This document shows, one piece after another, positions 8,701 through 17,083 of a stretch of DNA of 64,000 nucleotides (position 1 is the first letter of the stretch; the number at the start of each line of letters is the position of its first letter). The stretch is from positions 310,001-374,000 of the forward strand of contig NZ_SMBO01000005.1 in the NCBI RefSeq assembly GCF_004342985.1, written 5' to 3'. The DNA is from Novosphingobium sp. PhB57 (lineage in GTDB: Bacteria > Pseudomonadota > Alphaproteobacteria > Sphingomonadales > Sphingomonadaceae). A program made the translations under genes and the position numbers. The notes under the pieces are model-generated. The model had not been told where the DNA came from. It was given only the letters and a program-made list of their open reading frames with translations, and did no database searches.

Positions 8701-11155
8701 CCGCCGCGGCCTGCTTCGGGCGGGCAGCGCAGCCGCCTTTGCCGCGGCCCTGCCCGTCCGAAGCCTTGCCGCCGCCGCGCAGGCCGCGCCTTTGGAACTC
8801 GACGCTTCCCGCCCCGGCCGCCCGCTGAAATCCGGCCATTTGCGCATGGGCACGGGCGAGGGGCCGGGCGGCACACTGGGCATCGACAACCTCTCCCTCA
8901 CCCGCGACGGCAAGCCGTGGCTGCCGATCATGGGCGAGTTCCACTTCACCCGCTTCCCGGCCGAATACTGGGACGAGGAACTGGCGAAGATGAAGGCCGC
9001 CGGGGTCGGCGTGATCGCCAGCTACGTGATCTGGAACCATATCGAACTGGAGCCGAGCCGCCTCGACTGGACCGGCACCCGCGACTTGCGGCGCTTCGTC
9101 ACGCTCTGTGCGCGCCACGGGCTGCTGTTCTTCCTGCGGCCCGGTCCCTGGTGCCATGCCGAAGTGCGCTTCGGCGGTATACCCGACTGGGTCGTCTCCG
9201 CCACGCACCCGCGCTCCAACGATCCCGCCTACATGGCCGAAGTCTCCCGCTTCTGGCGCGCGATGGCCGGGCAGATCGACGGCCTGCTGTGGAAGCAGGG
9301 CGGGCCGGTGATCGGCATGCAGGTGGAGAACGAATACAACCTCTCCGGCCCCGGCCAGGGCCGTGCCCATATCGCGGCGCTGAAAGGACTGGCGCGCGAA
9401 ATCGGGATCGACGTGCCGCTCTACACCGTCACCGGTTGGGACCGCACGGTCTATCCCAGGGGCGAGGTGGTGCCCGTTCATGGCGGCTATCCGGATGAGC
9501 CCTGGTCCGCCAGCACGGATCGCCTGCCGCCCAAGGAAAACTACCTCTTCCGCTTCGACAGCCGCGTGAGCGGAGACCTGGGCGCGCAGACCCGGGCCAA
9601 GGGCCGCGGCGATGCCGACGACGACATGGAAGACACGCCTTTCCTCGGCGCCGAATACGGCGGCGGGGTGCCGGTCATGTACCGCCGCCGCCCGCTGATC
9701 GCCCCGGCCGACATCGCGGCGGCAGTGCTGACGCAATTGGGCTCGGGCGTGAACCTGCTCGGCTACTACATGTTCCACGGCGGCTCCAACCCGCTCGCCC
9801 ATGGCCGCGCGCTGGAGGAAACGCAGCGTTCTGGCGGCTACAACGACGTGCCGGTGATCGGTTACGACTTCCAGGCGCCGATCGGGCAATACGGCCTGCC
9901 CGGCCCCGCCCATGCCGCCCTGCGCCCGCTCCACTACCTGATCGACAGCCACGGCGCCGCACTTTCGCCCATGCAGGTCCATGCCCCGGCCGTGCAGCCG
10001 CGCGACAAGGCAGACCTCGCCACCTTGCGCTGGTCAGTGCGCAGCGCGGGCGGCAGCGGCTTCCTCTTCGTCAACAACCACGTCCGCCAATATCCGACGC
10101 CGGGCCATCCCGGCACCCAGTTCACCGTGCGCCTCCCCGGCGGCCCGGTGACGCTGCCCTCCGCGCCGGTCACGATCCCGAGCGGCGCCAGCTTCGCCTG
10201 GCCCATCGGCCTCGACCTCGACGGCCTGCGCCTCGCCTGGGCCACCGCGCAGCCGGTGACGCGGCTGGAGGACGGTGAAGGCCCGATCCATGTCCTGGCC
10301 GCGACGATTGCCGACGATGTGGAACTCGCCATCGACGGCGCGAGCCTCCAGGGCGGGCCGGCGGGCTTCCGCCGCGACGGTGCGGGGCGCTGGATCGGGC
10401 AGGTCCGGGCCGGACCGGAACGCCTGCTGCGCTTCGTCACCGCGCAAGGCGCGGCAGTGCGGCTGCTGGTGCTCGATCGCGCTTCGGCCGGGCAGACATG
10501 GGTTGGCACATTCGGCGGAAAACGACGGCTGATCCTTACGGACGCCGACGTGATGTTCACGGGCGGCGAGCTGGAACTGCGTCAGCGCGGCAACCGGGAC
10601 TTCGCTTTCGCCATGATCCCCCCGGAGCCCGGGATGACAGCGGACGCCGCCCTGACCCGGCACGGCGGCCACAACGGCGCGCGCGTTTCCGGCCCCCTCG
10701 CGGCATCCGTCGAGGCCCGGCAGATCCGCCCGGCGGGCGAAGCGCCGGCGCCCGTGATCGGCGGCCCGGCGAAGACGGTGCTCCAACCGCTGCCGGAAAC
10801 CTGGAAAGCCGCCGCGACATGGGAATTCACGCTCTCACCCGCGCTGCTGCCCGAAGGCGGAGACGCCTTCCTGGAGATCGCCTGCAAGGGCGACATCCTG
10901 CGCCTGCACGATGGCATGGACTTGCTGGACGACACTTTCTGGGACGGCCAGCTATGGCGCATCGGCCTCAAGCGCTTTGCCGGGCGGCTCGGACGGCCCT
11001 GGCGCCTCTCGATCATGCCGCTGCGCGTCGATGCGCCGATCTACCTGGACGACAAGGCGCGGGCCGCGCTGCCCGCTGCCGGGCAGGTCGCGACACTGGA
11101 TTCGCTGCGCGTGGTGCCGGAGCACCGCCTAAGGGTGCGGCCGCCCCGGCCATGA
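8687..11155 (+). CDS. GH35 beta-galactosidase, Tat-exported
   Basis: This is a full-length family 35 beta-galactosidase of 822 residues. The ATG at 8687 lies inside the 3' end of the symporter gene and gives a twin-arginine signal (DRRGLLR, then an Ala-rich core, cleavage near 30-34), which decides the start. The catalytic barrel shows GEFHFTRFP, YVIWNHIE, RPGPWCHAEVRFGG, GMQVENEYN with acid/base Glu216, and FLGAEYGGG with nucleophile Glu323, followed by MFHGGSNP. C-terminal beta-domains complete it. It ends the galactan operon. Together with the partial GH35 at the window start there are two exo-galactosidases, perhaps with different linkage preferences. It converges with the IclR gene, with only 16 bp between stops. 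Confidence 0.93.
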   Translation: MPGIDRRGLLRAGSAAAFAAALPVRSLAAAAQAAPLELDASRPGRPLKSGHLRMGTGEGPGGTLGIDNLSLTRDGKPWLPIMGEFHFTRFPAEYWDEELAKMKAAGVGVIASYVIWNHIELEPSRLDWTGTRDLRRFVTLCARHGLLFFLRPGPWCHAEVRFGGIPDWVVSATHPRSNDPAYMAEVSRFWRAMAGQIDGLLWKQGGPVIGMQVENEYNLSGPGQGRAHIAALKGLAREIGIDVPLYTVTGWDRTVYPRGEVVPVHGGYPDEPWSASTDRLPPKENYLFRFDSRVSGDLGAQTRAKGRGDADDDMEDTPFLGAEYGGGVPVMYRRRPLIAPADIAAAVLTQLGSGVNLLGYYMFHGGSNPLAHGRALEETQRSGGYNDVPVIGYDFQAPIGQYGLPGPAHAALRPLHYLIDSHGAALSPMQVHAPAVQPRDKADLATLRWSVRSAGGSGFLFVNNHVRQYPTPGHPGTQFTVRLPGGPVTLPSAPVTIPSGASFAWPIGLDLDGLRLAWATAQPVTRLEDGEGPIHVLAATIADDVELAIDGASLQGGPAGFRRDGAGRWIGQVRAGPERLLRFVTAQGAAVRLLVLDRASAGQTWVGTFGGKRRLILTDADVMFTGGELELRQRGNRDFAFAMIPPEPGMTADAALTRHGGHNGARVSGPLAASVEARQIRPAGEAPAPVIGGPAKTVLQPLPETWKAAATWEFTLSPALLPEGGDAFLEIACKGDILRLHDGMDLLDDTFWDGQLWRIGLKRFAGRLGRPWRLSIMPLRVDAPIYLDDKARAALPAAGQVATLDSLRVVPEHRLRVRPPRP

Positions 11156-11171
11156 CCCGGCGGTTCGCGGA

Positions 11172-11954
11172 CTAGCCCCGCGGCGCGCGGTAGCCCACGG
11201 CCTCGCCGACCTGCCCCGCGGTGGCGACGATGGCCGCCACCAGATCGTCGACGATGTCGTCCGTCAGGTAATGGGCCGCACTGGCGATCGAGATGGCGAT
11301 GCAGATCTCGCGGCGCGCATCGCGGATCGGCACTGCGATCGAGCGCACGCCGTCGCCCAGCTCGCTGTCGTGCAGCACGTAGCCATGCGCCTTGTGCTCC
11401 CGCATCAGCGCCACGTATTCCTTCACCGCCTTGGCCGAGACCTTGCCGCCATTGGCTTCACGGTAGAGGTCTTCCCAGACCTTCTCGTCCTCGTCCAGCA
11501 GCAGCGCCTTGCCCAGGCCGGTTTCGGCGATGGGGCGGCGGTCTCCCGGCGCGGTCGCCACGCGAAGACGCTGGCGCCCGGTCACGCGGTCGAGGTGGCG
11601 GGACCAGTCCCCCTCGCGCTTGCCCACGAAAACGCAGAAACCCGTCTTTTCCGAGAGCTTTTCCATGAACGGCCGGGCCACCCGCACATAGTCGATCTGC
11701 TCGGTGGCCATGACGCCCAGTTCCAGCAGCTTGGGGCCGAGACCGAAGCCGTCGCTCGTCACCGAGAGATAGCCGCGAGACTTCAGCGCCTGCACCAGGC
11801 GGTGCGCGGTGGTCTTGCTCATGCCCAGCTTGCGGGCGAGATCGGCTGCGCGGATCGGGCCGCCAATCACTTCGTCCATGATGTCGAGCGCACGCATCAA
11901 CGTTTGCGTGCCCTTGACCTCGACTTCGGGCTTGTCGTCGCGAAGTGCCGTCAT
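11172..11954 (-). CDS. IclR-family transcriptional regulator
   Basis: The 260-residue product has an N-terminal winged helix-turn-helix (about 14-75: LMRALDIMDEV, IRAADLARKLGMSKTTAHRLVQAL, GYLSVTSDGFGLG) and a C-terminal IclR effector domain (LSEKTGFCVFVGKREGD, IAETGLGKALL, GVRSIAVPIRD). IclR proteins are usually dimeric regulators of aromatic, sugar-acid or short-acid catabolism. It lies downstream of and in the same direction as the MHS transporter, separated by 239 bp, and converges with the galactan operon. Its target is not evident: it could control the transporter or the galactan genes. I saw no clear palindromic operator next to it. Confidence 0.9.
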   Translation of the reverse strand: MTALRDDKPEVEVKGTQTLMRALDIMDEVIGGPIRAADLARKLGMSKTTAHRLVQALKSRGYLSVTSDGFGLGPKLLELGVMATEQIDYVRVARPFMEKLSEKTGFCVFVGKREGDWSRHLDRVTGRQRLRVATAPGDRRPIAETGLGKALLLDEDEKVWEDLYREANGGKVSAKAVKEYVALMREHKAHGYVLHDSELGDGVRSIAVPIRDARREICIAISIASAAHYLTDDIVDDLVAAIVATAGQVGEAVGYRAPRG

Positions 11955-12193
11955 CGTTCGTGTCTTTCTCCGGATCGGTCCACTTTGCGGGACGCGAATC
12001 CATTTGTTCCACCTGCTCTATACCCTCGGGCGCGGCGGTCAATGGGAGAAGACGGAGACGGAGACGGAGGCGCCCGCAGGACGGGCGGGTCTGGAGCGCA
12101 TCCGATCCTGCTGCGGGGGCTCGACCGCTTTCGGGTTTCTGGCTTGCCGCGTTTTCCGCGTCATCAGGCGATTCCACCCGATGGGAAGACGTT

Positions 12194-13468
12194 CTAGGCG
12201 GTGAAGCTCCGCTCGGTGTTGCGCCGGATCGACAGCAGGCCGATCAGGCTGAGGATCGCCGCCGCCGAGATATACGTGCCCACATATAGCACGCCGCCCT
12301 TGTCGGCCAGCGTCTGGGCGATAGCGGGCGCGAAGCCGCCGCCGAAGATGCCGCCGACGTTGAAGGCGATGGACGATCCCGTGTAGCGGACCCGCGCGTC
12401 GAAGAGCTGCGGCAGGAGCGAGGCGACCGGACCGTAGACGAAGCCCATCGTGAACAGGCCCAGGCACAGGAAGGCGGCGATGGCCGAGAGCGATCCGGCC
12501 GCGAACATCGGCCCCATCAGCAGGCCCACCCCGATGGCGCCCAGGCAACCGGCGATCAGCACGCCGCGCGAACTCCAGCGGTCCGCCGCATAGCCGGCCA
12601 GGACGATGCCCAGCGCCATGAACAGGATCGCGAACAATTGCACACCCAGGAAGCTGCGGCGATCGTAGCCCAGCGTCTCGGTGCCGTAGCCCAGCGCGAA
12701 GGTCGTGGTGAGGTAGTAGAGCGCGAAGCAGGCGATCACCGCGAAAGTGCCGGCCAGGGTCTGGCGCAAGTGCGTGCGGAACAGCTCGACGATCGGGATC
12801 GACTTGGGCGGGGTTTCCTCCAGCACGGCTTCAAAGGCCGGGGTTTCCGTCAGCTTCAGGCGGATCCACAGGCCCAGGCCGACCAGCACCGAACTCAGCA
12901 GGAAGGGAATGCGCCAGCCCCAGGCGAGGAAGTCCGCGTCGCTCAGGGTCATGCTGAAGACCAGGAACAGCCCGTTGGCGGCGATGAAGCCCACCGGCGC
13001 GCCGAGCTGGGGAAACATGCCGAAGCGCGCGCGGTAGCCGGGCGGGGCGTTCTCCACCGCCAGCAGGGCGGCACCGCCCCACTCGCCGCCGAGGCCCAGT
13101 CCCTGCGAGAAGCGCATGAGGCACAGCAGCAGCGGCGCGAACCAGCCGATGCTCTCGTAAGTGGGCAGCAGGCCGATGATCACCGTGGCGCCGCCCATCA
13201 GCAGCAGCGAGGCGACCAGCGTGGACTTGCGCCCTACCCTGTCGCCGAAGTGGCCGAACAGCGTGGCGCCCACCGGCCGGGCGATGAAAGCGATCGCGAA
13301 GCTGGCATAGGCGGCCAGCCGCTGCACCGAGGGCGATTCCCCCGGGAAGAACAGCGGGCCGAACACCAGCGCCGCAGCGGTGGCGTAGATGTAGAAGTCG
13401 TAGAATTCGACGGCGGTACCGACCAGGCTGGCGGCCAGGACGCGGGAATTGCTGCGATAGACGTTCAT
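12194..13468 (-). CDS. MHS-family metabolite:H+ symporter (MFS)
   Basis: The product is a major facilitator of the metabolite:H+ symporter branch (KgtP/ProP/ShiA type). The signature is at the N-terminus: ASLVGTAVEFYDFYIYATAAALVF, then FIARPVGATLFGHFGDRVGRK and RFSQGLGLGGEWGGAAL. About 12 transmembrane helices are expected. Family members import organic acids, aromatic acids, shikimate or osmolytes. I start it at MNVYRSNSR (13468), where GGAG lies 8 bases upstream; an upstream in-frame ATG at 13498 would add ten poorly hydrophobic residues. It precedes the IclR gene in the same direction, so the pair may be a transport/regulator unit. The substrate is unknown. Confidence 0.87.
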   Translation of the reverse strand: MNVYRSNSRVLAASLVGTAVEFYDFYIYATAAALVFGPLFFPGESPSVQRLAAYASFAIAFIARPVGATLFGHFGDRVGRKSTLVASLLLMGGATVIIGLLPTYESIGWFAPLLLCLMRFSQGLGLGGEWGGAALLAVENAPPGYRARFGMFPQLGAPVGFIAANGLFLVFSMTLSDADFLAWGWRIPFLLSSVLVGLGLWIRLKLTETPAFEAVLEETPPKSIPIVELFRTHLRQTLAGTFAVIACFALYYLTTTFALGYGTETLGYDRRSFLGVQLFAILFMALGIVLAGYAADRWSSRGVLIAGCLGAIGVGLLMGPMFAAGSLSAIAAFLCLGLFTMGFVYGPVASLLPQLFDARVRYTGSSIAFNVGGIFGGGFAPAIAQTLADKGGVLYVGTYISAAAILSLIGLLSIRRNTERSFTA

Positions 13469-13617
13469 CGCCGCAGCTCCGCGCTCGTGCCGCACCATCC
13501 GATCACACCCGACTCTTCAACCGACACTTTGGCGCCCCTGCAAGGCTCCGCCCTCGGAGCCGCTTCGTTTCAAGCGGCCCGCCTTAGAGCAAGCCTCGCC
13601 GGTTTACAGCCGAAATG

Positions 13618-13636
13618 CGCGCAACAATATTGCGCG
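13618..13636 (-). terminator. Short hairpin after the CDP-alcohol transferase gene
   Basis: A perfect 7-bp stem (CGCGCAA / TTGCGCG, 5-base loop) begins 2 bases after the stop of the minus-strand gene at 13639. It is followed on that strand by only a short T-rich run (ATTTC), so it is a weak terminator candidate. Confidence 0.35.
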
Positions 13637-13638
13637 GA

Positions 13639-14313
13639 TCAGCTCGCCGCGGCGAGGCGCTTGCCGGTGACCAGCGTCTGCACCACGAAGAGCACCATCA
13701 GGATCGCGCCGACCGAGCCCACGAACAGGTCGAAGCCCGAAACCATGCCGAACAGGCCGCGTCCCGTGCCCAGCAGCATCATCATCGCGGTCAGGCCGAT
13801 CAGCATGAAGCGCAGTTCGGTGGGACCGGCCTGGAGATACGAGAGCTTGAATTCGCCAAGGACCCGCGCGGCGAGATAGGCGTGGATCGACAGCAGCAGG
13901 TAACCCACGAGCGCCACCATCGCCACGTCCATCGTGACGTAAGGGCTGGTGCCGATGCCCCAGACGATCAGCGCGGTAGTCAGGCCGTCGCAGCTATGGT
14001 CGATGAAATAGCCGTAAGAGGGACGCTCGATCTTGCGGAAGCGGGCGAGGCTGCCGTCCATGGAATCGCCGAACCACTGCACCACGTATCCGGCCATGGC
14101 CAGCCAGAGCCAGCCCGGGGAAAGATTGCTGGCCGTATAGCCCGCGAAAGTCATGAACGCGCCCAGCAGGCCCCCGGCGGTCAGCAGGTCCGGCGTCACC
14201 CAGCGGGGCATGCGGGCGCAGAGCCATTGCAGGAGCTGCCGCTCGCGCCGTGCCAGCAGGTTTTCCTGGATGCGGGTCGGCGGGGCGGGATGGGCGGTGG
14301 TCTTGGCGTTCAT
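13639..14313 (-). CDS. CDP-alcohol phosphatidyltransferase family membrane enzyme
   Basis: This 224-residue integral membrane protein carries the CDP-alcohol phosphotransferase signature D-x2-DG-x2-AR-x9-G-x3-D-x3-D in GDSMDGSLARFRKIERPSYG and FIDHSCD, about residues 82-109. Around six transmembrane helices surround it. The family moves a phospho-alcohol from a CDP-alcohol to an acceptor in phospholipid or related synthesis. The specific alcohol cannot be told from sequence, and it is not an obvious PgsA or PssA. I start at MNAKTTAHP (14313), with AGAAG upstream; the longer in-frame extension to 14382 is basic and unlike the family. It follows the TauE/SafE gene in the same direction after a 280-bp gap. 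Confidence 0.82.
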   Translation of the reverse strand: MNAKTTAHPAPPTRIQENLLARRERQLLQWLCARMPRWVTPDLLTAGGLLGAFMTFAGYTASNLSPGWLWLAMAGYVVQWFGDSMDGSLARFRKIERPSYGYFIDHSCDGLTTALIVWGIGTSPYVTMDVAMVALVGYLLLSIHAYLAARVLGEFKLSYLQAGPTELRFMLIGLTAMMMLLGTGRGLFGMVSGFDLFVGSVGAILMVLFVVQTLVTGKRLAAAS

Positions 14314-14593
14314 GCGGATCTTCTCGATTATCGGGGGGCGAAGTTGCTGGAGGTCGAAGCCATGTCGATCAGGACAGGGCACAGCCAGCCGCTTCCCGCG
14401 TGCGCGGCGCGCGAGACATGAATCCTCAGGATTTTACAGAGTTCCATGAGCGGCTCCTTTATGCGGGAGCTCGTTGGTCTCTCAGTCGCCGGCGCGCAAA
14501 TTCCAGTCGGCGATCCGGCCTCCATAGCCGACGATGCGCCGATTGGCCAGTTTCGGGGGCCTTGGCGATCCCGCCACGCCCACCGCTCGCCGA

Positions 14594-15382
14594 TTAAAGC
14601 CGCGAAAACAGCGGGATCGGAGAGAACATCATGGAGATCAATCCGCCCAGGCTCAGCGCCACGAGCGTCGCGCCGGTCAGTTCCATCAAGCGGCGCGGGG
14701 AAATGCGCCGGGTGAGCAGGGCGCCGAACGGTGCGGCCACCACGCCGCCGATCAGCAGGCCGCTGGCGGCGATCGTCAGCGATTCCACGCCCAGCCTGCC
14801 GATGAAGGCGGTGAGCACGGTGACGGTGACGAAGAACTCGGCGGCATTGGCCGTGCCGATCGCCATGCGCGGGGTCATGCCCTGGGCCATGAGGTTGCCC
14901 GTCACCATCGGTCCCCAGCCCCCGCCCGAGGCATCGAGGAAACCCGCGATAAGGCCGAGCGGACCGACCAGCTTCATCCGCCGGTACGACTGCGGCCGCC
15001 GCGGTCCCCGCCAGATCAGGTAGAGCCCCACGGCTGCCAGATAGACCAGCACGGCAGGGCGCAGGATCGCCATGCTGACGCTGGTGAGCACCCAGACGCC
15101 CAGCAGCCCCCCGGCGATGCCCGGCACGACCAGCCGCGCGAACAGCGGCCAGTCCACATTGCGCTGCAAGGCATGGGCGATGCCCGATGCGCCGCTGGTG
15201 AAGCTCTCCACCCTGTGCGTCACGGCCGAGGCCGCCCCCGGCGGCACCCCGAGCAGCATCAGCAGCGAGTTGGACAGGACGCCGAAGCCCATGCCCAGCC
15301 CGCCGTCGACCAATTGGGCAAGGAAGCCGGCAATGATGAACGGGGCGAGCGCGGCCCAGGGAATGGTCGCCGGATCGATCAT
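14594..15382 (-). CDS. TauE/SafE-family anion permease
   Basis: This 262-residue, strongly hydrophobic protein has about eight membrane helices. Two family half-repeats are visible: FIIAGFLAQLVDGGLGMGFG with HRVESFTSGASGIAHAL in the first half, and GFLDASGGGWGPMVTGNLM with GTANAAEFFVT in the second. TauE/SafE proteins export or import sulfite, sulfoacetate and other small anions. The ATG at 15382 overlaps the stop of the upstream RimK-like gene (ATGA), so the two should be translated together. That coupling is the best clue to its role, which is otherwise unknown. The frame stays open far upstream, but that part is a shadow of the RimK-like gene. Confidence 0.87.
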   Translation of the reverse strand: MIDPATIPWAALAPFIIAGFLAQLVDGGLGMGFGVLSNSLLMLLGVPPGAASAVTHRVESFTSGASGIAHALQRNVDWPLFARLVVPGIAGGLLGVWVLTSVSMAILRPAVLVYLAAVGLYLIWRGPRRPQSYRRMKLVGPLGLIAGFLDASGGGWGPMVTGNLMAQGMTPRMAIGTANAAEFFVTVTVLTAFIGRLGVESLTIAASGLLIGGVVAAPFGALLTRRISPRRLMELTGATLVALSLGGLISMMFSPIPLFSRL

Positions 15383-16755
15383 CCGCCGGTCCTTCGGCGC
15401 AACGAGGAAGCGGACCTGCCGAACCGTCCCGTTGGCGCGGTGGTCATGAACAGCACGGGGAAGCACAAGGCGATCACCGAAAGCACGGCGCCGGGAACCA
15501 CGTCCGCGCCCGCCAGCCAGGGCAGGACCGCCGCCCAGATCGCCGCCACCAGCACGATCATCAGCGTCCTTTCCTGTTCGGTGTCGTTGAGCGCCGAGAG
15601 ATCGGCGTTGACCCGGCCGTCGAACAGGGTGCGCAGGCCGGTGCCAACCCGGCTCTTGCGGTCGACCAGCATCGGCGGGAGGCTGGCATGGGCCAGGCAG
15701 CCCAGCCCGGCGCCGACCATGCGCAGGCCGACGGCGCTGGCGAAGCGGCGATATTCGGGGTTGCGGTCGCTGAGGACGCGCAGGCCCGCGCGCCCCCCGA
15801 AAGCGAGTTCGGCCAGGGCATTGCTTTCCGCCGCCGGGGCCGTGACAGGCTCCGCCGCGTCCTGGGTGGAGATCACCCATTCGAGGATCGCCGAGGGCAC
15901 GTCGTAGCTGGTGGCGCGCTCCAGCCCCTGGAAGCCCGGCGCCGAGTTCGCCTCGCAGATCCGGTAGCCTTCCTCGTCGAAGAGGATGTCGATCCCGGTC
16001 ACGTCCAGCCCCAGCACGTCGGCCGCCTGGACCGCCAGTTCGGCCATTTCCGGCGGCGGATTATAAGCGATCCCCACGCCGCCGAGCGAGACGTTGGACT
16101 TGAAGCCCCCGGTCAGCGAGCGCCGCTCCATCGCCGCCACCACGCGGCCGCCCACCACCAGCACGCGCACATCGCGGCCATGGCTGGCGCGGACGTAATG
16201 CTGGAGGATGAAGTCGGCCTGGGCATCGGCGCTTTCCAGCAGCCCGGCCAGATCCTCGAACTGGTTGCGATCCTCGCACTTGAGCACACCGGCCCCGCGC
16301 GTGCCCTTCAGCGTCTTGACGATCACGGGAAAGCCCAGTTCGCGCTCCACGAGGTCGACGTCGATGGGGAAAGTGCCCAGGATCGTGCGCGGGATCGGCA
16401 GGCCGGCGCGGTTGAGCGTCTGCAGGGTGTGCAGCTTGTCCGCCACCTGCTCGATCGTCGCCGGGCCGTTGACCAGCCGCACGCCGCGCCGCTCCAGATG
16501 GCGCAGCAGGGCCAGGGTGAAATAGTCCGTCTCCGCGCCGGTGCGGCAGATCACGAAATCCGGGCGCTCCACCAGCCGCCCCTGGTAAGTCGTGCTCCAG
16601 CCTTCCTCGGAGCCGACCACCAGGTCGAACTTGTGGGGATGGAGCACTTGCAGCTCGATGCCCATGGCGCTGGCCGCTTCCTGGAAGCGCAGCACCTCGG
16701 GCACTTCCGAGTTCGCGGGATCAAGCTCGCGATGAAACAGTATCCAGCCACGCAA
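15379..16755 (-). CDS. RimK-like ATP-grasp ligase with membrane-spanning C-terminal extension
   Basis: The product has 458 residues. Residues about 1-300 are a RimK-type ATP-grasp ligase: VICRTGAETDYFT, NGPATIEQVADKLHTLQ, GFPVIVKTLKGTRGAGV, DVRVLVVGGRVVAAMER, GVDITGID-like DVTGIDILFDEEGYRICEANSAPGFQGLE. Such enzymes join amino acids, often glutamate, to a carboxylate of a protein, peptide or cofactor using ATP. RimK proteins are normally about 300 residues. Here about 155 more follow, ending in two hydrophobic segments (MIVLVAAIWAAVLPWLAG; VLSVIALCFPVLFM), which suggests membrane anchoring. The start appears to be TTG at 16755. The stop overlaps the TauE/SafE start by 4 bp. The extension is unassigned; substrate unknown. 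Confidence 0.82.
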   Translation of the reverse strand: MRGWILFHRELDPANSEVPEVLRFQEAASAMGIELQVLHPHKFDLVVGSEEGWSTTYQGRLVERPDFVICRTGAETDYFTLALLRHLERRGVRLVNGPATIEQVADKLHTLQTLNRAGLPIPRTILGTFPIDVDLVERELGFPVIVKTLKGTRGAGVLKCEDRNQFEDLAGLLESADAQADFILQHYVRASHGRDVRVLVVGGRVVAAMERRSLTGGFKSNVSLGGVGIAYNPPPEMAELAVQAADVLGLDVTGIDILFDEEGYRICEANSAPGFQGLERATSYDVPSAILEWVISTQDAAEPVTAPAAESNALAELAFGGRAGLRVLSDRNPEYRRFASAVGLRMVGAGLGCLAHASLPPMLVDRKSRVGTGLRTLFDGRVNADLSALNDTEQERTLMIVLVAAIWAAVLPWLAGADVVPGAVLSVIALCFPVLFMTTAPTGRFGRSASSLRRRTGG

Positions 16756-17083
16756 GGCTTCATTTCCCCCAAGGATAGACGGCGGCGGACCGATCCGCCG
16801 TGCCCAGTACGGCGTGCCAATGCATTAGAAACAAAGCAGATTAGGCCGAAACGCGTCGGCGGCGCCGTGGTGCCACGCAATTCAACGCCCGCCAATCTTC
16901 TTTGGTTGCCTGTCACACATTGCCACGGAACGCCAGCCGACGCCCAAGCTCCGGTCGCTGTCGGCGAACGGGTCTCCGATGACATCCCGGCCGACGAATT
17001 GCGATTTCCCGGTTCCCTCGTCGGCCCAAGGCTTTATGCACGGGGAGATCGGCGCGGGGAGACGGCGCCAGAAGGAGAGCACC
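16756..17083. other. Divergent intergenic region between the RimK-like gene and cstA
   Basis: These 328 bp separate two divergent genes and should hold both promoters. I see no convincing -35/-10 pair and no conserved palindrome. The only clear signal is AAGGAG about 8 bases before the cstA ATG. Open frames crossing the region lack coding character and overlap both neighbours. Confidence 0.5.

Noticed and set aside
7060..8949. A 629-codon minus-strand frame opposite the GPH symporter
   Set aside because: Antisense shadow of a clear membrane transporter; no hydrophobic or family pattern.
14383..14593. Possible small genes between the TauE/SafE and CDP-alcohol transferase genes
   Set aside because: Open frames here are arginine/serine-rich, overlap neighbours and lack ribosome sites.
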